A stretch of 64,000 nt of DNA from Cephalotrichum gorgonifer (Eukaryota; Ascomycota; Sordariomycetes; Microascales; Microascaceae), in the NCBI GenBank assembly GCA_900312665.1, contig ONZQ02000006.1, forward strand, positions 515,981-579,980, written 5' to 3'. The translations under genes were made by a program, and so were the position numbers. Below the pieces are notes generated by a model, which worked only from the letters and a program-made list of their open reading frames with translations, was not told the DNA's origin and did no database searches. This document shows positions 47,817 through 58,916 of this stretch, piece by piece (within the stretch, counting starts at the first letter, position 1; every line of letters begins with the position of its first letter).

Positions 47817-49032
47817 GAGGACGGACGAGAGTGTCCTCCACCGCCATTCTTCTTGGATCGATGATCGATCTTCAATTCTTCATCGACGCCCCCCGAAAAT
47901 TCCTTTCATAATTCCGACCAAGATATTGGTCACTTTCCCCCCGTGTGCCGGGCCGGGCGCAAGCCCCGAGCTTCAGCCCAGGCACACTAGCGATTGGGTC
48001 ACCCGCCGGCTGTGAGTGGCCGCCGCAGTGTGTGGCTTGAAAGCCCCATGGTTTCGCTTCGCGAGAGCCCTGGTTGATGGTCAAGGGCCGCCTGTTTCCC
48101 TCTCTCAGGAGACATGGCACCACCACAAGCAAGCAAACTGGACGGGGTCCGAGGCCACCACTTCGAGGGGAGAAAACCGCGCTAGACTATTAGAGCTAGG
48201 ACGTTGGAGGGGAGCAAATGAATGTACTTGTAACTATGGGTCCGAACAGGTTGGGACTAGGACGGCAGGCACTGTGTGGTCCTGTCCAGGACCAATAGTA
48301 GCCGCAGATCTGCTTCTAGCTGCATCGACAGCCTGCCTGGGGCCACTCAGACCCCGGTCACAGTGCCCTTTGCTAAGCGGTCAGCCGGGGTACAAGGCCA
48401 AGGGCCTCGCTGGGAGCAAGTACTCCGAGTGGGCTGGCGCTGTTCGGTCGTCCCCCCCTCCCTGTTCCCAGGTACAAGTACCTTCTGCGGAGGTAATGCA
48501 GACATGGCTGCTGCAAGGTGGTCGGGTTTAGGACAGTCTGATTGGAGGGCTGGTACACGAGACCATGTACCACTGACCTCGCCACACCTAGTAATACAAC
48601 ACGTCAACTAGTATCGAGGACCTTGTCTAAGGTACCTGCCTCTTTGGCTGCATCCAATACGATTTCCCTCGGACTCCTTGCACCGTGCTGAGGTACCTCC
48701 CACTCCCTGCCCCCCCCCCCTCCACTACGACTCAATCCAGGCCGAAAGTGCGTCTGGTCTCCCGTTCCCAGCGCCCTCATTTACCCTCCCTTCCCTCCCT
48801 TCTTTCCCTTCTCCACTTCCCACACGATCTCATACCCACCCGCCCGACCAACATCAATCCGCCCTCTCTCTCTCCAGCGATTTTCTCAAGACGAAATCGC
48901 TGGCCCCGATGATCCGTCGTCGACTAGGACGCCGTCCGTACTTTGCGTCCTCTTGAAAAAAAAAACCGAACACGATCTCGATTGCCGATATTTCCCACCG
49001 AAACCCTGGACTGAAGTCCCCACGCATTCGCC

Positions 49033-51060
49033 ATGGCGATAGCCATGGGCTGGCACAAACCCGACAATGTCGCGGGCACTTCGGCGCCGGCCATCATGGT
49101 CGGTCTGTTTGTTGCTTCGGCCGGGCTGCTCTTCGGTTATGATACTGGGTAAGGCGACATCCTTCCCTACCCTCCGCTGCCGGATCGCTCGTGGCGTTTA
49201 TTTTTTGTCGCCCTGTCCCCTACCCGGAGACGACTGGACGACCCATGACATGGCGCGGCCTGCGAATACGTTACCGTCCCGCGCGATCATTTGTTGTTCC
49301 AGCGGGTCGATCTAGATGTCAGACAAGCTGACGAATTTTTCATACAGGTCAATAAATGGTATCCTCGCCATGCGACAATTCAAAGACCAGTTCTCTACCG
49401 GCTATATCAATCCCGTTGGCGGGCTCCCCGACTTGACGACCAAGGAATCCTCGATAGTCGTCGCTATCCTCAGCGCCGGCACGTTCACCGGCTCTATCGC
49501 CTCCGCGCCAGTAGCCGACTCGTTCCTCGGCCGTCGCTTCTCGCTGCTGGCGAGCTGCATCGTCTTTTGTCTGGGTGGGATTTTGCAGACCGTCGCCACA
49601 GCCTTGCCAATGCTGATGGCGGGGAGGTACGTCTTGGCCAAGCTGGCGCACCTGGAAGCCTCGTGCTTGGTACGACAGACGGAATACTAACGGTGGAACG
49701 AAACAGGTATATCGCCGGTGTAGGCGTAGGCGCGATATCCGTCATTGCGCCTCTGTACCAGTCCGAGATGGCGCCGAAATGGATTCGAGGAACCCTCGTT
49801 TGCGCCTACCAGCTATCCATCACCTTTGGACTACTCATCTCGTCGATAATTAGCATCATAACACACACCATGCAGAACAACCCGGCCGCGTATCGGATAC
49901 CTCTGGGACTACAGCTTGTTTGGGCCGTCGTCCTTTCGTTAGGTCTCACGATCCTCCCCGAAACGCCGCGGTTCCTCGTGAAGCAAGGCCGCACCGAAGA
50001 GGCGGGCCTCTCCCTAAGTCGACTAAGACGTCTCGATATCACCCACCCCGCCCTCCTCGACGAACTTCAGGAAATCGTCGCCAATCACGAATACGAACTT
50101 AGCCTGGGACCCGACACGTACATGGGTCTCTTCCGCGGCAGCCCTCACCTCGGGCGGCGAACCTTTACTGGATGCGGTCTCCAGATCCTCCAACAGCTAA
50201 GCGGAATCAACTTCATCATGTACTACAGTACCACCTTCTTCACGGGGGCAGGGATTGAAGATCCTTACACCAAATCCCTCATCCTCAACGTCATAAATGT
50301 CGTCGCCACCGTCCCCGGTATCATGGTTATCGAGTCTTGGGGCCGCCGGAAACTATTAATAATCGGTGCCATCGGCATGGCGGTTTGCCAACTGCTCATC
50401 GCATCCTTCACCGCCGCTGCCGGAGACGACCTCCAGTCGGTAGCCCAGACAATACTCATCGCCTTCTGCTCGATCAACATCTCCTTCTTCGCGGCGTCTT
50501 GGGGACCCGTGGCGTGGGTAGTCACGTCCGAGATCTACCCCCTCAAAGTTCGTGCGAAGGCCATGTCCATCTCCACCTCGGCGAACTGGGCCTTGAACTT
50601 CGCCATATCCTATGGCGCGCCGTTCATGGTGAACGCCGACAACGGGGCCGCCGACATGGGGCCCAAGATATTCTTCATCTGGGGAGCCTGCTGCATAGTC
50701 GCCATCGGCTTCGTGTGGTGCATGGTGTACGAGACGAGCAAGATTAGCCTGGAACAGATTGACGAGATGTACGAGAGGGTCGACCACGCATGGAACAGCA
50801 CGAGATTCGAGCCCAGCTGGAGCTTCCAGCAGATCGTTGACGAGGGGTGGTCGCCCAGCGGGCAGGAGCCCCTCGAGCACGAGCTGGAGCACGCCCACTC
50901 CACATCGTCGTCAACGCTGGACAGCGGGGCGTCATCGGGTTCAAGCGCGACCATGATCTCCCCGCCGCCGCCCGTGGCGACAAGTAATAGCAACTCATCA
51001 TCAGACTCATCGACTAATAAGTGGGCGTCGCAAATGGGCAACGTCGACTTTAGCTATTGA
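49033..51060 (+). CDS. MFS hexose transporter / glucose sensor, RCO3-like
   Basis: Three exons (49033-49148, 49348-49626, 49707-51060) join in frame to 582 residues. This is a 12-span major-facilitator sugar transporter of the plasma membrane. Family signatures are visible: GLLFGYDTGSINGILAM in TM1, DSFLGRRFSLL after TM2, GRYIAGVGVGAISVIAPLYQ and SEMAPKWIRG around TM4, PETPRFLVKQGR before the central loop, LQQLSGINFIMYYS in TM7, ESWGRRKLL after TM8, and SEIYPLKVRAKAMSIS after TM10. The opening GWHKPDNVAGTSAPAIMVGL and the C-terminal NSTRFEPSWSFQQIVDEGW match my memory of Neurospora RCO3 and Aspergillus MstC relatives, which act as transporter and/or glucose sensor. The cytosolic tail after TM12 is about 100 residues, Ser-rich and longer than in simple transporters, compatible with signalling (inference). 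Introns interrupt DTG/SING and AGR/YIAG. Confidence 0.92.
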
Positions 51061-52528
51061 GAAAGCAGGACCTGCAACTGCTTTCTCGGAGTTTCATGCG
51101 GCGGCTAGACCACCCGACGGCGTCATTTTGTTTTTGGTTTGGAGAAATTTGCTCTCGTTTTATTCATGACTATACCCCCAGCAAAGGGTTTGATATTGGG
51201 ATACCAGCGACGGAGTTTATACGAACATACTGGAGTTTTAGGAGTAGTGGTAGGGAAAGGGGGGCGCGGGGGGGCGCGGATGAGGAGTAAGGGATAGTGT
51301 GGGATGGGAGGAACCACAAACGGGGGCATATCCTGCTACATTGCATGCCTCTTTTTTTATATTACGAAATGGGGAATGGCCTTGACAACGGTGGGAACTG
51401 TGTTATATATGTTTTATTTTATTTTATATGGTTTTGGGAGCAGAGCGAAGCTTGAGTTCTCGCTATTACTGGCTTACCCAACTCTACTACTTATTACCTC
51501 TTGCAGATCTGGAAGACATGCATACGAAAGTTTTACCCTCCTTCATGCTTGGGGGGCTCAATTTTTGCCTCTTCCTTTTCTTGAAAGAAAAAAAAAAGGT
51601 CTGGAGGTCAAATATATACCCTATTAAGTTCATGTGTATTATCTCATCTCCTGGTCTTCGCGTGCATGTTGATTGGGGATGTCGTGAGAGGGAGGAAGAT
51701 GGTGGAGGCATTGCGTATACATGGAAATGTGACCAGCTGCAATGTTTATGAGATGAGGAGGTTGTGAGCCTATTAGTGATACTGGTCTCCTTTGTCCTAT
51801 TCTCTTTTGGATGTCTCTGGTAAATAAGTCTGTCTGGTAGAGAGGCCTTTGTGCCCGGTGAAGAGGTCATTCGTCGATTGGGACCCGGGCTACGACTGTG
51901 AGGTCGTGAGAGTTGCACGTCACCATTCCCTCTGCCCATATTGGATATGTCGGCCTGTGGGCAGGTGAGTATGTCGAGCAGGGACCACAACCGCTTGGTT
52001 CATAGCAAGTTATGCCCTTTCTACAGGATCTAGTTGGACAAGTCCGTTCAACAAGAAGGTGAGCATCTCGGAGGAGCCTGGATCACCGAGGTTAGGTCTG
52101 TGGTTAGTGCTCTACCCAGGTTGGATATGTCTAACTAGCAAGGAAGGTGAGAAGCTGGACCTCATGGAACCTGAATCATAGTTGTTAGGTGCACGAAAAT
52201 CATTCTCTCCCGTTGTCAAGTTGGTGATATTCACGCCTGGCCTGGAATACCGTGGTGAATGGGCTCACGTACATCAGGATTGTGACCCAGCGTCGCTATT
52301 CAATATTCACGAACTGCTCCAGTGTCATCTCCCTCAAATAATACCCGTGTATACTCGCCCTCTCAGTCATGCCATCCCCATCTACTCGTCTCTTTCCTTC
52401 TCCCTTTCCCAGCCCTCCTTCTCCCCTTGCTGATATCCAAACCCAACCTTTGCATCTACAGAAGCCGAGACAGAACCCAACGGGCCGACAACAGGAGACA
52501 AAGATAGAGCTTGGAGATAACAGGAAAC
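51061..52528. other. Intergenic region between the transporter and the RBR ligase
   Basis: No gene is recognised. The left part is T-rich and should contain the transporter 3' end. Two diverged copies of a segment around GTTGGA(C/T)A...AAGGTGAG appear near 52031-52065 and 52120-52153. A CT-rich tract precedes the ligase start. Confidence 0.5.
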
Positions 52529-54640
52529 ATGGAAGAGCTACAGATGCTGGACGTCGAAATCGTGGACCAGATCGTCGCGCTGTCGCTTCTGGACCTGCGC
52601 GATCCGGAGAGTCTATCCGCGGACGAGGTGTACGCCGCCGCGGAACTGGCTGTGCAGATGTCAACACTGGATGAGTCGCTTCCGGAAAGACACCACCCTC
52701 CTCTAGCACGCAGCCGCTCCCGACGAGCACCGCCCTCTCCTCCAACACCTAACCGCTCCCGACGAGCACGGGCTTGCCTCCCTCTAGTAAGGACTAACTC
52801 TCCGCCGGTGGAAGGGCAAGAGCAACAGCAAGAGCAAGAGCAAGATCAGAGGCTGAGGGAGGAGCGAGGGGCCATCGGCGGGGAAGAAGCCCCAGGGAAC
52901 ATCCTCGCCGACAGCGAGGCCTCCTCCGACCCGGAAGGCGAAGGCGACTCCGAGCCCTGCGTCGCCTGCGCAAGCACGCACGGCGAGCGGAGGCGGCTGG
53001 GCTGCGGGTGCCACTATTGCGCGCCCTGCCTCCGGCGATGTATCCGCGCCGGCCTCCGAAACGAGGAGAGCTGGCCCCCGCGGTGCCATGAGCGGCTGGC
53101 CGAGAGCGACGTCCGGTGGGTGCGGAGGGCGCCGCTCCTCCTCCTCTGGGGACGGCTCGCGCAGGAGTGGGACTCGCCCGCCGCCGAGCGGATCTACTGC
53201 GCGAGGCCGGCCTGCTCAGCCTTCATCCCCAGCGGGCTGGGGGGCGAGGACGAGGCGAGGTGCGGAGCGTGCGGGGAGGTGACGTGCGCGAAGTGTAGGA
53301 GGCCGTGGCACGCCGGCGTGCCGTGTGAGGCGGAGGCGGAGGACGAGGCGCTGATGAACATGATGGACGAGTACGGCTTTGCGTCGTGTGATAACTGTCG
53401 TAGGATCGTGGAGATCCGAGAAGGGTGTAATCACGTCACGTAAGTTTCCTCCCCCCCCCCTTTTTTCTTTTTTCCACCAACTCATATCTTTCTTCCTTTC
53501 TGCTTCCTCGCTCACCCTTCCCTTCTTCCGTGTCGCGAAACCTGGAAAATCTAACTTCTCTCCGCTCCGCCCCCCCGGGGCGGAGGGCGGGCGCGGGACG
53601 ATGTAGTTGCAGCTGCGGATACCAATTCTGCTACCTCTGCGGCGATCGGTGGCGGACCTGCAACTGTTCCACCTACGGAGCGGAAACCGGGCGCCGCCCC
53701 GCGCGTGCGCGCCGGCGGCCGTACCGACAGATGCAAGCAGGCGAGGAGGTTCCGGCGGTCCCGCCGCCCCCGGTGGACCCTCAGGAGGTCGTCTTCCAGC
53801 ACCCACCCCAGGGACTATGGGCCCCGATGCCGCCCATGCCGGAGATTGCCCGCCATTGGAACGTGTTCGGTGGGCCGGCGCAAGAGTTCATGCCTGGGAA
53901 TGGGAGGGTGTTAGTGGACGCGCCGCTGATAGCGCGGGATGCGAATCCGCGGCAGGGGGAAAGGGTGGGGGACCTGATATTCCTGCCCCAGGAGTACTCG
54001 TCTGACGACGATTATGACTCCTATGACGACTACGACTACGACCCCGACCGGTCTAGACGGAGGAGGCGGCGGCAGGAGAGAGAGAGAAGACGGAGGTCCG
54101 CAGACAGGAGACGCTCTAGAGAGAGGAGGGCGCGCCGCCAGAGGAGGGAACGACGGGAGGGACGGTCCCCAGAAGGTACGTTACACCAGCCCACTCGGAT
54201 GCGTTCTCCGCTCCATCCCTGACACCGCTCTCGATCGTCCAGCCCCCCGAGATCCCATCGCCGAGGCCCCCCTTCTCCCCCGCGCCATTCCCGGACCCCG
54301 CGGACCCATCCCCGAGCCTGAGCCCTTACCGTGGGTCCTTCCCCTCCGAGACGGCCGCCGAATGGCCGGTGTCGAGCTCCGGGACGCCCTCATGAGGATC
54401 TACACGCGCAGCCACGTGGAGGAGGAGCTCGAGCGGGCCTTTGTGCTCGCCCACCCCGAGCCGCCGGCCGGTCAGCGCGGGCGGGAGCTCTGGGCGGCGG
54501 AGATGGAGAGGAGCTGGAGGGCGAGGGCCGCGAGGGGGCGGTTCTTTGACGCTCTCGGGCTGTTGTTGGTTCAGGACCGGGCCCTCGAGGGTGATGATGA
54601 ATACGCTCAGAGGCTACCTCCTTGGGGCGTACCTATCTAA
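52529..54640 (+). CDS. RBR (RING-IBR-RING) E3 ubiquitin ligase
   Basis: Exons 52529-53439, 53607-54175 and 54243-54640 join in frame to 625 residues. RBR ligases receive ubiquitin from an E2 on RING1 and form a thioester on a RING2 Cys before transfer. RING1 lies at ~145-190 (CVACASTHGERRRLGCGCHY, then CAPCLRRCI and CHERL). The IBR is at ~225-275 (CARPACSAF, then CGACGEVTCAKCRRPWHAGV and PC). RING2 is at ~295-335: CDNCRRIVEIREGCNHVT in exon 1 and CSCGYQFCYLCGDRW in exon 2. The catalytic Cys should be the one in EGCNHV. The N-terminal ~140 residues are disordered with a Gln/Glu run. The C-terminal half has an acidic Asp/Tyr patch (DDDYDSYDDYDYD) followed by an Arg-rich stretch, then an acidic/Arg helix-rich end. 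Exon 3 ends at TAA 54638-54640, but further coding-like sequence in the same frame lies downstream, so the 3' end is uncertain. Confidence 0.85.
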
Positions 54641-54774
54641 GGGTGTTTGACGGCGCAGTTTCTCCCCTGAGGGGAGGGGGGATATGTGGCACGAACCAGC
54701 TCTCTTACCTTTGCGTTTCTGTTTTTCTTATCCCGGTGTCCCTCAACCCCCCCCTTTTCCTCCTCCGTATACAG

Positions 54775-55349
54775 CTTCAAAACGCCGGCTTACACGCCCC
54801 TAGGACATCGCCCGTGGTATCTAGACCCCCAACGACGCTACGACATAGTCATGACTGTAAGCCCCCCCTTCGCCCTTCCCATGCCGACCCACTCAAGGCC
54901 CAGTCAAGCTGACACGCGCGCAGTCCGGAAACCGCCCCCGGATCCGCACAAACACCTGCAACCACCACCTCCCGAACCAATGGGGCCTGGCCGCGGAGGA
55001 CACAAGGCCCCGCTGCGCTCACTGCCACGACGGCCGCCGGGACAGGGAGCGGCGCGGCGCCATCCTGGAGTGCCGCGGGTGCGGGGTGCAGGCTTGCCAG
55101 CGACACGTGGAGAGGAGATTTGGGCTCGGGCTGGAGGAGGCGGAGGAGGAGCTGGTTGGGCCGGAGCGGAGGCGGGCGCGAGGTATGTGTCGCTCCTCAG
55201 TTTGTCTGGACTTGCGGGGGTGTTTGCTAAATCTAGTCATTAAGGTTTATTGGAGAGGTTCTTTCGGATGGCGAGATGATGCCTTTCAGGGGGGGATAAC
55301 GACGATGAGGTGGGTGTCTAAGGATGAGGAAATGATAGCAGGTCCGTGA
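54775..55349 (+). CDS. Unplaced Cys/His-rich exons downstream of the RBR gene
   Basis: Two consecutive exon-like blocks look coding: 54775-54856 (SFKTPAYTPLGHRPWYLDPQ, then RRYDIVMT) and 54924-55349 (start SGNRPRIRTNTCNHHLPNQW). They are joined by a 67-nt intron with GTAAGC donor and GCTGAC branch. The second block contains a zinc-binding pattern: CNHHLPNQWGL, RCAHCHDGRRDRERRG, ECRGCGVQACQRHVERR. The real 3' end may be a further donor at ~55184 (GAGGTATG) rather than the TGA at 55349. The first block follows a TATACAG acceptor and is in the same frame as the last RBR exon, but two stops (54638, ~54668) lie between and I found no donor of matching phase. They may be the C-terminus of the RBR protein or a separate gene with an unseen start. 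Confidence 0.55.
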
Positions 55350-56162
55350 TTATCAAGGGTAAGGAGCTCCGTTGGAATGAATTCAGGACAGGGCACAGTG
55401 TTGATAGGAAGCGAAAAATAAAACAACAATAATAGTACGGTCTCATGCAGTTCAAATACACTTATATCGTCACTTGAACCCATCTCCCCTGAAACAAGTG
55501 ACCAGTGAACATGCATTGTGTTGTTTGCTGGCAACAAAGTACGAGAGGGAAGTGGTTCATGGTGAGGCTCGGCCCGTTGGGACTTGGTTGGTCTGTCACC
55601 TGAGCATATAAGACCTGTACAGCTATGGCCCCGACTTCGCCGATCTGGACACAGCTTAGACTTTATCCGCCAAGCACGACTTGCACAAACCGAATAAAGA
55701 GTACTGAATATCCCCTAGGTTTCTAGAGGACAAAGAACCATACTTGTACATTGGCGCTATTTCCCCTTTAAAAGATGAGCTCGCTGATTCAAAAACACCT
55801 ATTGCTGCCGCTGGCTGGCCTTGCCTTGTGCGAGATCTCGACCCAAGTGTCCGCGCATAACGAGTCCCTCGTCCCTCTACCACCACTAGTATTACAGTCC
55901 CCAGCCGGATCCTAAGATCGGTATGCCACCAACAAGACGCTCTCGCACCTCAGATACTCAGAGCCATAGTACCCGGAACCAAAGTGGGATCCTCGTCCTC
56001 ATCCCCAACCTCATCATCCCCGTCCTCCTCTGAACCTCCCGCCTCATCCCCCCCGTCCGCCGAATCCGCCATCTCACTCCCTCCCCCACCCCCAAGTCCG
56101 TGTGCAATCCCACTCCCAGTCCCGTTCACGACCCCATTCCCATTTATGCTCGCCTCGGACTC
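55350..56162. other. Intergenic region, no gene recognised
   Basis: Nothing protein-like is seen. The right part (55990-56160) is extremely Ser/Pro-coding in one frame because of TC/CC repeats and is probably the 3' flank of the small Cys-rich gene on the minus strand. Confidence 0.5.
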
Positions 56163-56414
56163 CTAGTTCAGGTCCACCGCCATCGCGACGTCCGTGGACG
56201 TCTGACACATCACGCACCTCCCCTCCGACAGCACGGGCGACGGGAACTCGAGTCCCGTGCACCCCTCGAGCGGGGACCAGCAGAAGTTGACGACGTCGAA
56301 GGGCCGCGGGTCGCCATCCACGTTGGTCGCCTTGACGGCCTCCTCGCAGTAGGCTAGGCTGACCCGGTGGACGCGGGAGCAGTCCTCGCAGATGGTGAGC
56401 TCGGCGAAGCACAT
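56163..56414 (-). CDS. Small Cys-rich protein, 83 residues, function unknown
   Basis: A single open frame of 83 codons contains eight cysteines: one in MCFAEL, CxxC in TICEDCSR, one in AYCEEA, one in NFCWSP, one in EGCTGL, and CxxC in GRCVMCQT. Two CxxC pairs near either end suggest zinc binding rather than disulphides. There is no signal peptide, so it is not a classical secreted effector. It resembles short fungal hypothetical proteins that begin MC followed by CxxC, but I cannot name a family. The frame has balanced composition and the opposite frames are obviously low-complexity, which supports it being the real one. An intron adding more sequence at either end cannot be excluded. Confidence 0.6.
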   Translation of the reverse strand: MCFAELTICEDCSRVHRVSLAYCEEAVKATNVDGDPRPFDVVNFCWSPLEGCTGLEFPSPVLSEGRCVMCQTSTDVAMAVDLN

Positions 56415-57228
56415 CTTGGGTTTGGGTTGCGGCCTTGATAGGATATCGGGCCTCGTTAGGGGATCAGTTGGGGTTCTTGGCTAGGACAGTTAGGAGGGTG
56501 AGGTCCGGCGGTTGGTACGGAAGATTCGTGATATCGACGGGGCCAGAGAATATGTATGCCGACCGGAGGATGCAGGTGAAGATAACCTAGTTGGTAGGTA
56601 ACGTGATAAAGGATAAGGTTAAAGCTTCTGTCGGTTGCTTGGGGTAGAGGTGGCGCGAGTTTGCGTTTGCCCGTGATGTCGACCGATGCTTGATGATTCT
56701 TTGAGTGACCGAGATGAAAACAACGGAGTGAAAGGGTCATACGTCCCTGGAGGGAGGCCATGTTCTCTGCCATGGAGGCAGGTCTCGATTAGGGTCACTT
56801 GCCATATGAGCGAGCGCTTCCTACCCAGTACACAGACCCGCCGGTTCTCAGGGCAGGTGAGATGGCTGTGCCTGCTGTTTCGGCATTCTCTCGTTGGCCG
56901 CCATATCAGGGTACCCAGCAAGCCAACAAGCCAGCCAGTTTCCGGCATGGACGGTGCTCGCGGTAATAAAAACCACCCGGAAAGAATCCGTAGGTTCAAG
57001 GGCCCACCCGCCGTTGGTTCTAACTTATCTTTATTTTCACCATTTTAACCCCCCCTTTCCGTCTCACTCGCAGAGCCTGACACCCTAACATGATAAACAA
57101 TCCTCTCCCCAAGAAGAGATATACCGAACTAATGTACAGCGTCACTCCGGCCTGACCCCCAAACCCCTTCCCATTCATCTTTTATTCCCGTTTGAAACTG
57201 TCCCCGCCACCCCTCAAAAACCCACAGC
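56415..57228. other. Intergenic region between the Cys-rich gene and Swp1
   Basis: No gene is recognised. It should contain the Cys-rich gene promoter at the left and the Swp1 3' region at the right (CT-rich, 57030-57230). Confidence 0.5.
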
Positions 57229-58384
57229 TTAGCGCTCCCCGGCCAACCGCCGGCGCTGCACCTCCCCTAGTGCCTTGACTCCGCTCAGCCAGATGGCGAC
57301 CCCGAGCCCTAGGGCAACGGGGAGCAGCTCGAGCAGCTTCCAGTTGCGGTAGAACAGGACGAATGACCCCTCCATGGCGAGGAGTGACGCCCAGAATGCG
57401 ATGTGCGAGACAGGGGCGGCAGCGAGCGCCGTCGGGAGGTGGGAGACGTTGGCACCCAGGACGAGCCACTGTAATTGTAGATGATAGTTAGCGTACGATG
57501 TTCCAATTCCACTCTAAATCCGTCGGAAAGGGAAAGGGGAGGTTTCACTAACGCCGATAAACAGGGCGGGGACCGTAGCCAAGACAGCCAGGAGGAAGAA
57601 GAGAGAGAAGACCTTGGGCGGGGTCTTCTTCTCCTCCGGCGGGGAGTGGCGGATCTCGGGGAGCTTCCCGTACCGGAGGGGCTTCTCGTACTTAGGGACG
57701 GCCGCGGAGGCGTCGTGCTTTACCTCGAGGTCGAACAGGGGTGCCACGAGGCCCTTGGCGGTCCCGAACGAGCCGATGACGATGCTCGCATGGAGGGGCT
57801 TCTCGGACGTGACGTGCTGGAGGGGGAGCTCTTTGTAAGGCTGTTTAGGGCGAAAAAAGACGGTCAGCATCTGGGGATGTATTGAAAGGGGGAAAGGGGG
57901 GTTTCCGAGAAGCAGGAGGAGAGAGAAGAAGGACAACATACAATGTCGACGACGCCCTTGCCGCTCTGCCGAACCTTCAGCGGGAAAGTGACCTCGAGCC
58001 CCGTATCCTCTTCCCGGAGCACGACGGACGCCTGGTGCGGCCTCGCCGCCTTGCCGTTCTCCTGCGCCGTCAGCGAGACCTTGAGGACACCCCCCGTGCC
58101 CAGCTCGAGCGCATCCGACAAGGCCGCCTTCGCGCTCAACCTGTCACCCCCGCGAGTTAGTACGAGTTCTAAATCCATTCCCCCTTTCTTTTTCTATCGC
58201 CCTTGGCGGTAGAATGGCCCGCCAGGGCCGGGACGGAGAGAGAGAGAGAGCCTCACTTCTTCAGTACATCGCTGCCCTGCTTGGAACTTATCGAGACCGT
58301 GGCATCGGCGAAGCCCCAGCTCGACGCCGCGGAGACAGTACCCGCTGCCGCCAACAGGGTCGCGATCGACCCAAGGAACCGCAT
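57229..58384 (-). CDS. SWP1: Oligosaccharyltransferase subunit Swp1 (ribophorin II family)
   Basis: Four exons (58384-58257, 58140-57942, 57840-57553, 57468-57229) join in frame to 284 residues, about the size of yeast Swp1. It is a structural subunit of the ER oligosaccharyltransferase that transfers the dolichol-linked glycan to Asn in nascent proteins. The N-terminus is a signal peptide (MRFLGSIATLLAAAGTVSAA) followed by the lumenal domain (SSWGFADATVSISSKQGSDV, ALELGTGGVLKVSLTAQENG, ARPHQASVVLREEDTGLEVT). The ribophorin II C-terminal region includes EIRHSPPEEKKTPPKVFSLF. Three membrane spans follow: FSLFFLLAVLATVPALFIG, a span at SHIAFWASLLAMEGSFVLFY, and LLELLPVALGLGVAIWL, ending with a basic cytosolic tail (QRRRLAGER). 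Donors are GTGAGG, GTATGT and GTTAGT. The gene lies head-to-tail 533 bases downstream of the glutaminyl cyclase gene. Confidence 0.93.
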
Positions 58385-58916
58385 CGTTTATGTGCCGCTC
58401 GTTCAGGTGTGGATGTAGTGGTTTTCGCGTTCGTGGTTTGCGGAGAGGGATGGCGGAATTGGCGGGAGGTGGGAGGACGTGGTGGGATGGGCTCTCTGAG
58501 CGATCTGGGATTCTGGACGCGGAGCTTTCAATTGGAGCTTCGTGTCCGTTTGGGCCAAGCTTGCGTCAAAGTTGCCAGCGAGACAAGGCGTGGGTACGTA
58601 CCCCGTACCTGTAACACACAGTGCGAATATTTGCCACACACCTCCCTCCCTCAGATTCCCCTTAGTTACTACACTTACATCGCACACCGTACTTACTCTC
58701 CCGTAGCGATCATGTTCGAGCCGTCGCTTTCTCTCACTTCCGGGTCTGAATACCTTTAAAACATGCAAGAATGTATTCATGTCCGTCGCATAGGTACAGT
58801 TACACACACCGTTAACGCCACCGGATATAGGCTCGTGTCATCTATGGAAAAGAAAAAAAAGTCGCCTCGCACGCTCACCCACCCGATCCAAAGTTCGCGG
58901 CCCAGCCAGCGAGAAC
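58385..58916. promoter_or_regulatory. Swp1 promoter region / glutaminyl cyclase 3' flank
   Basis: 532 bases between two minus-strand genes, which must hold the Swp1 promoter and the cyclase 3' untranslated region. No single element is identified. Confidence 0.5.

Larger units (their letters stand above)
43749..49032. other. Gene desert of 5.3 kb
   Basis: No protein-like frame is supported on either strand. Visible features are a 38-A tract (45555-45592), a 13-G run (46736-46748), TG-rich sequence (47105-47140), five tandem CATCC units (47792-47816) and scattered GTAC words (44341, 44562, 44763, 45729, 46500, 47248). The right end is CT-rich and should be the promoter and leader of the transporter gene. 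Confidence 0.55.

Noticed and set aside
48016..48531. 171-codon plus frame upstream of the transporter
   Set aside because: Random composition and multiple overlapping frames; no intron or promoter support.
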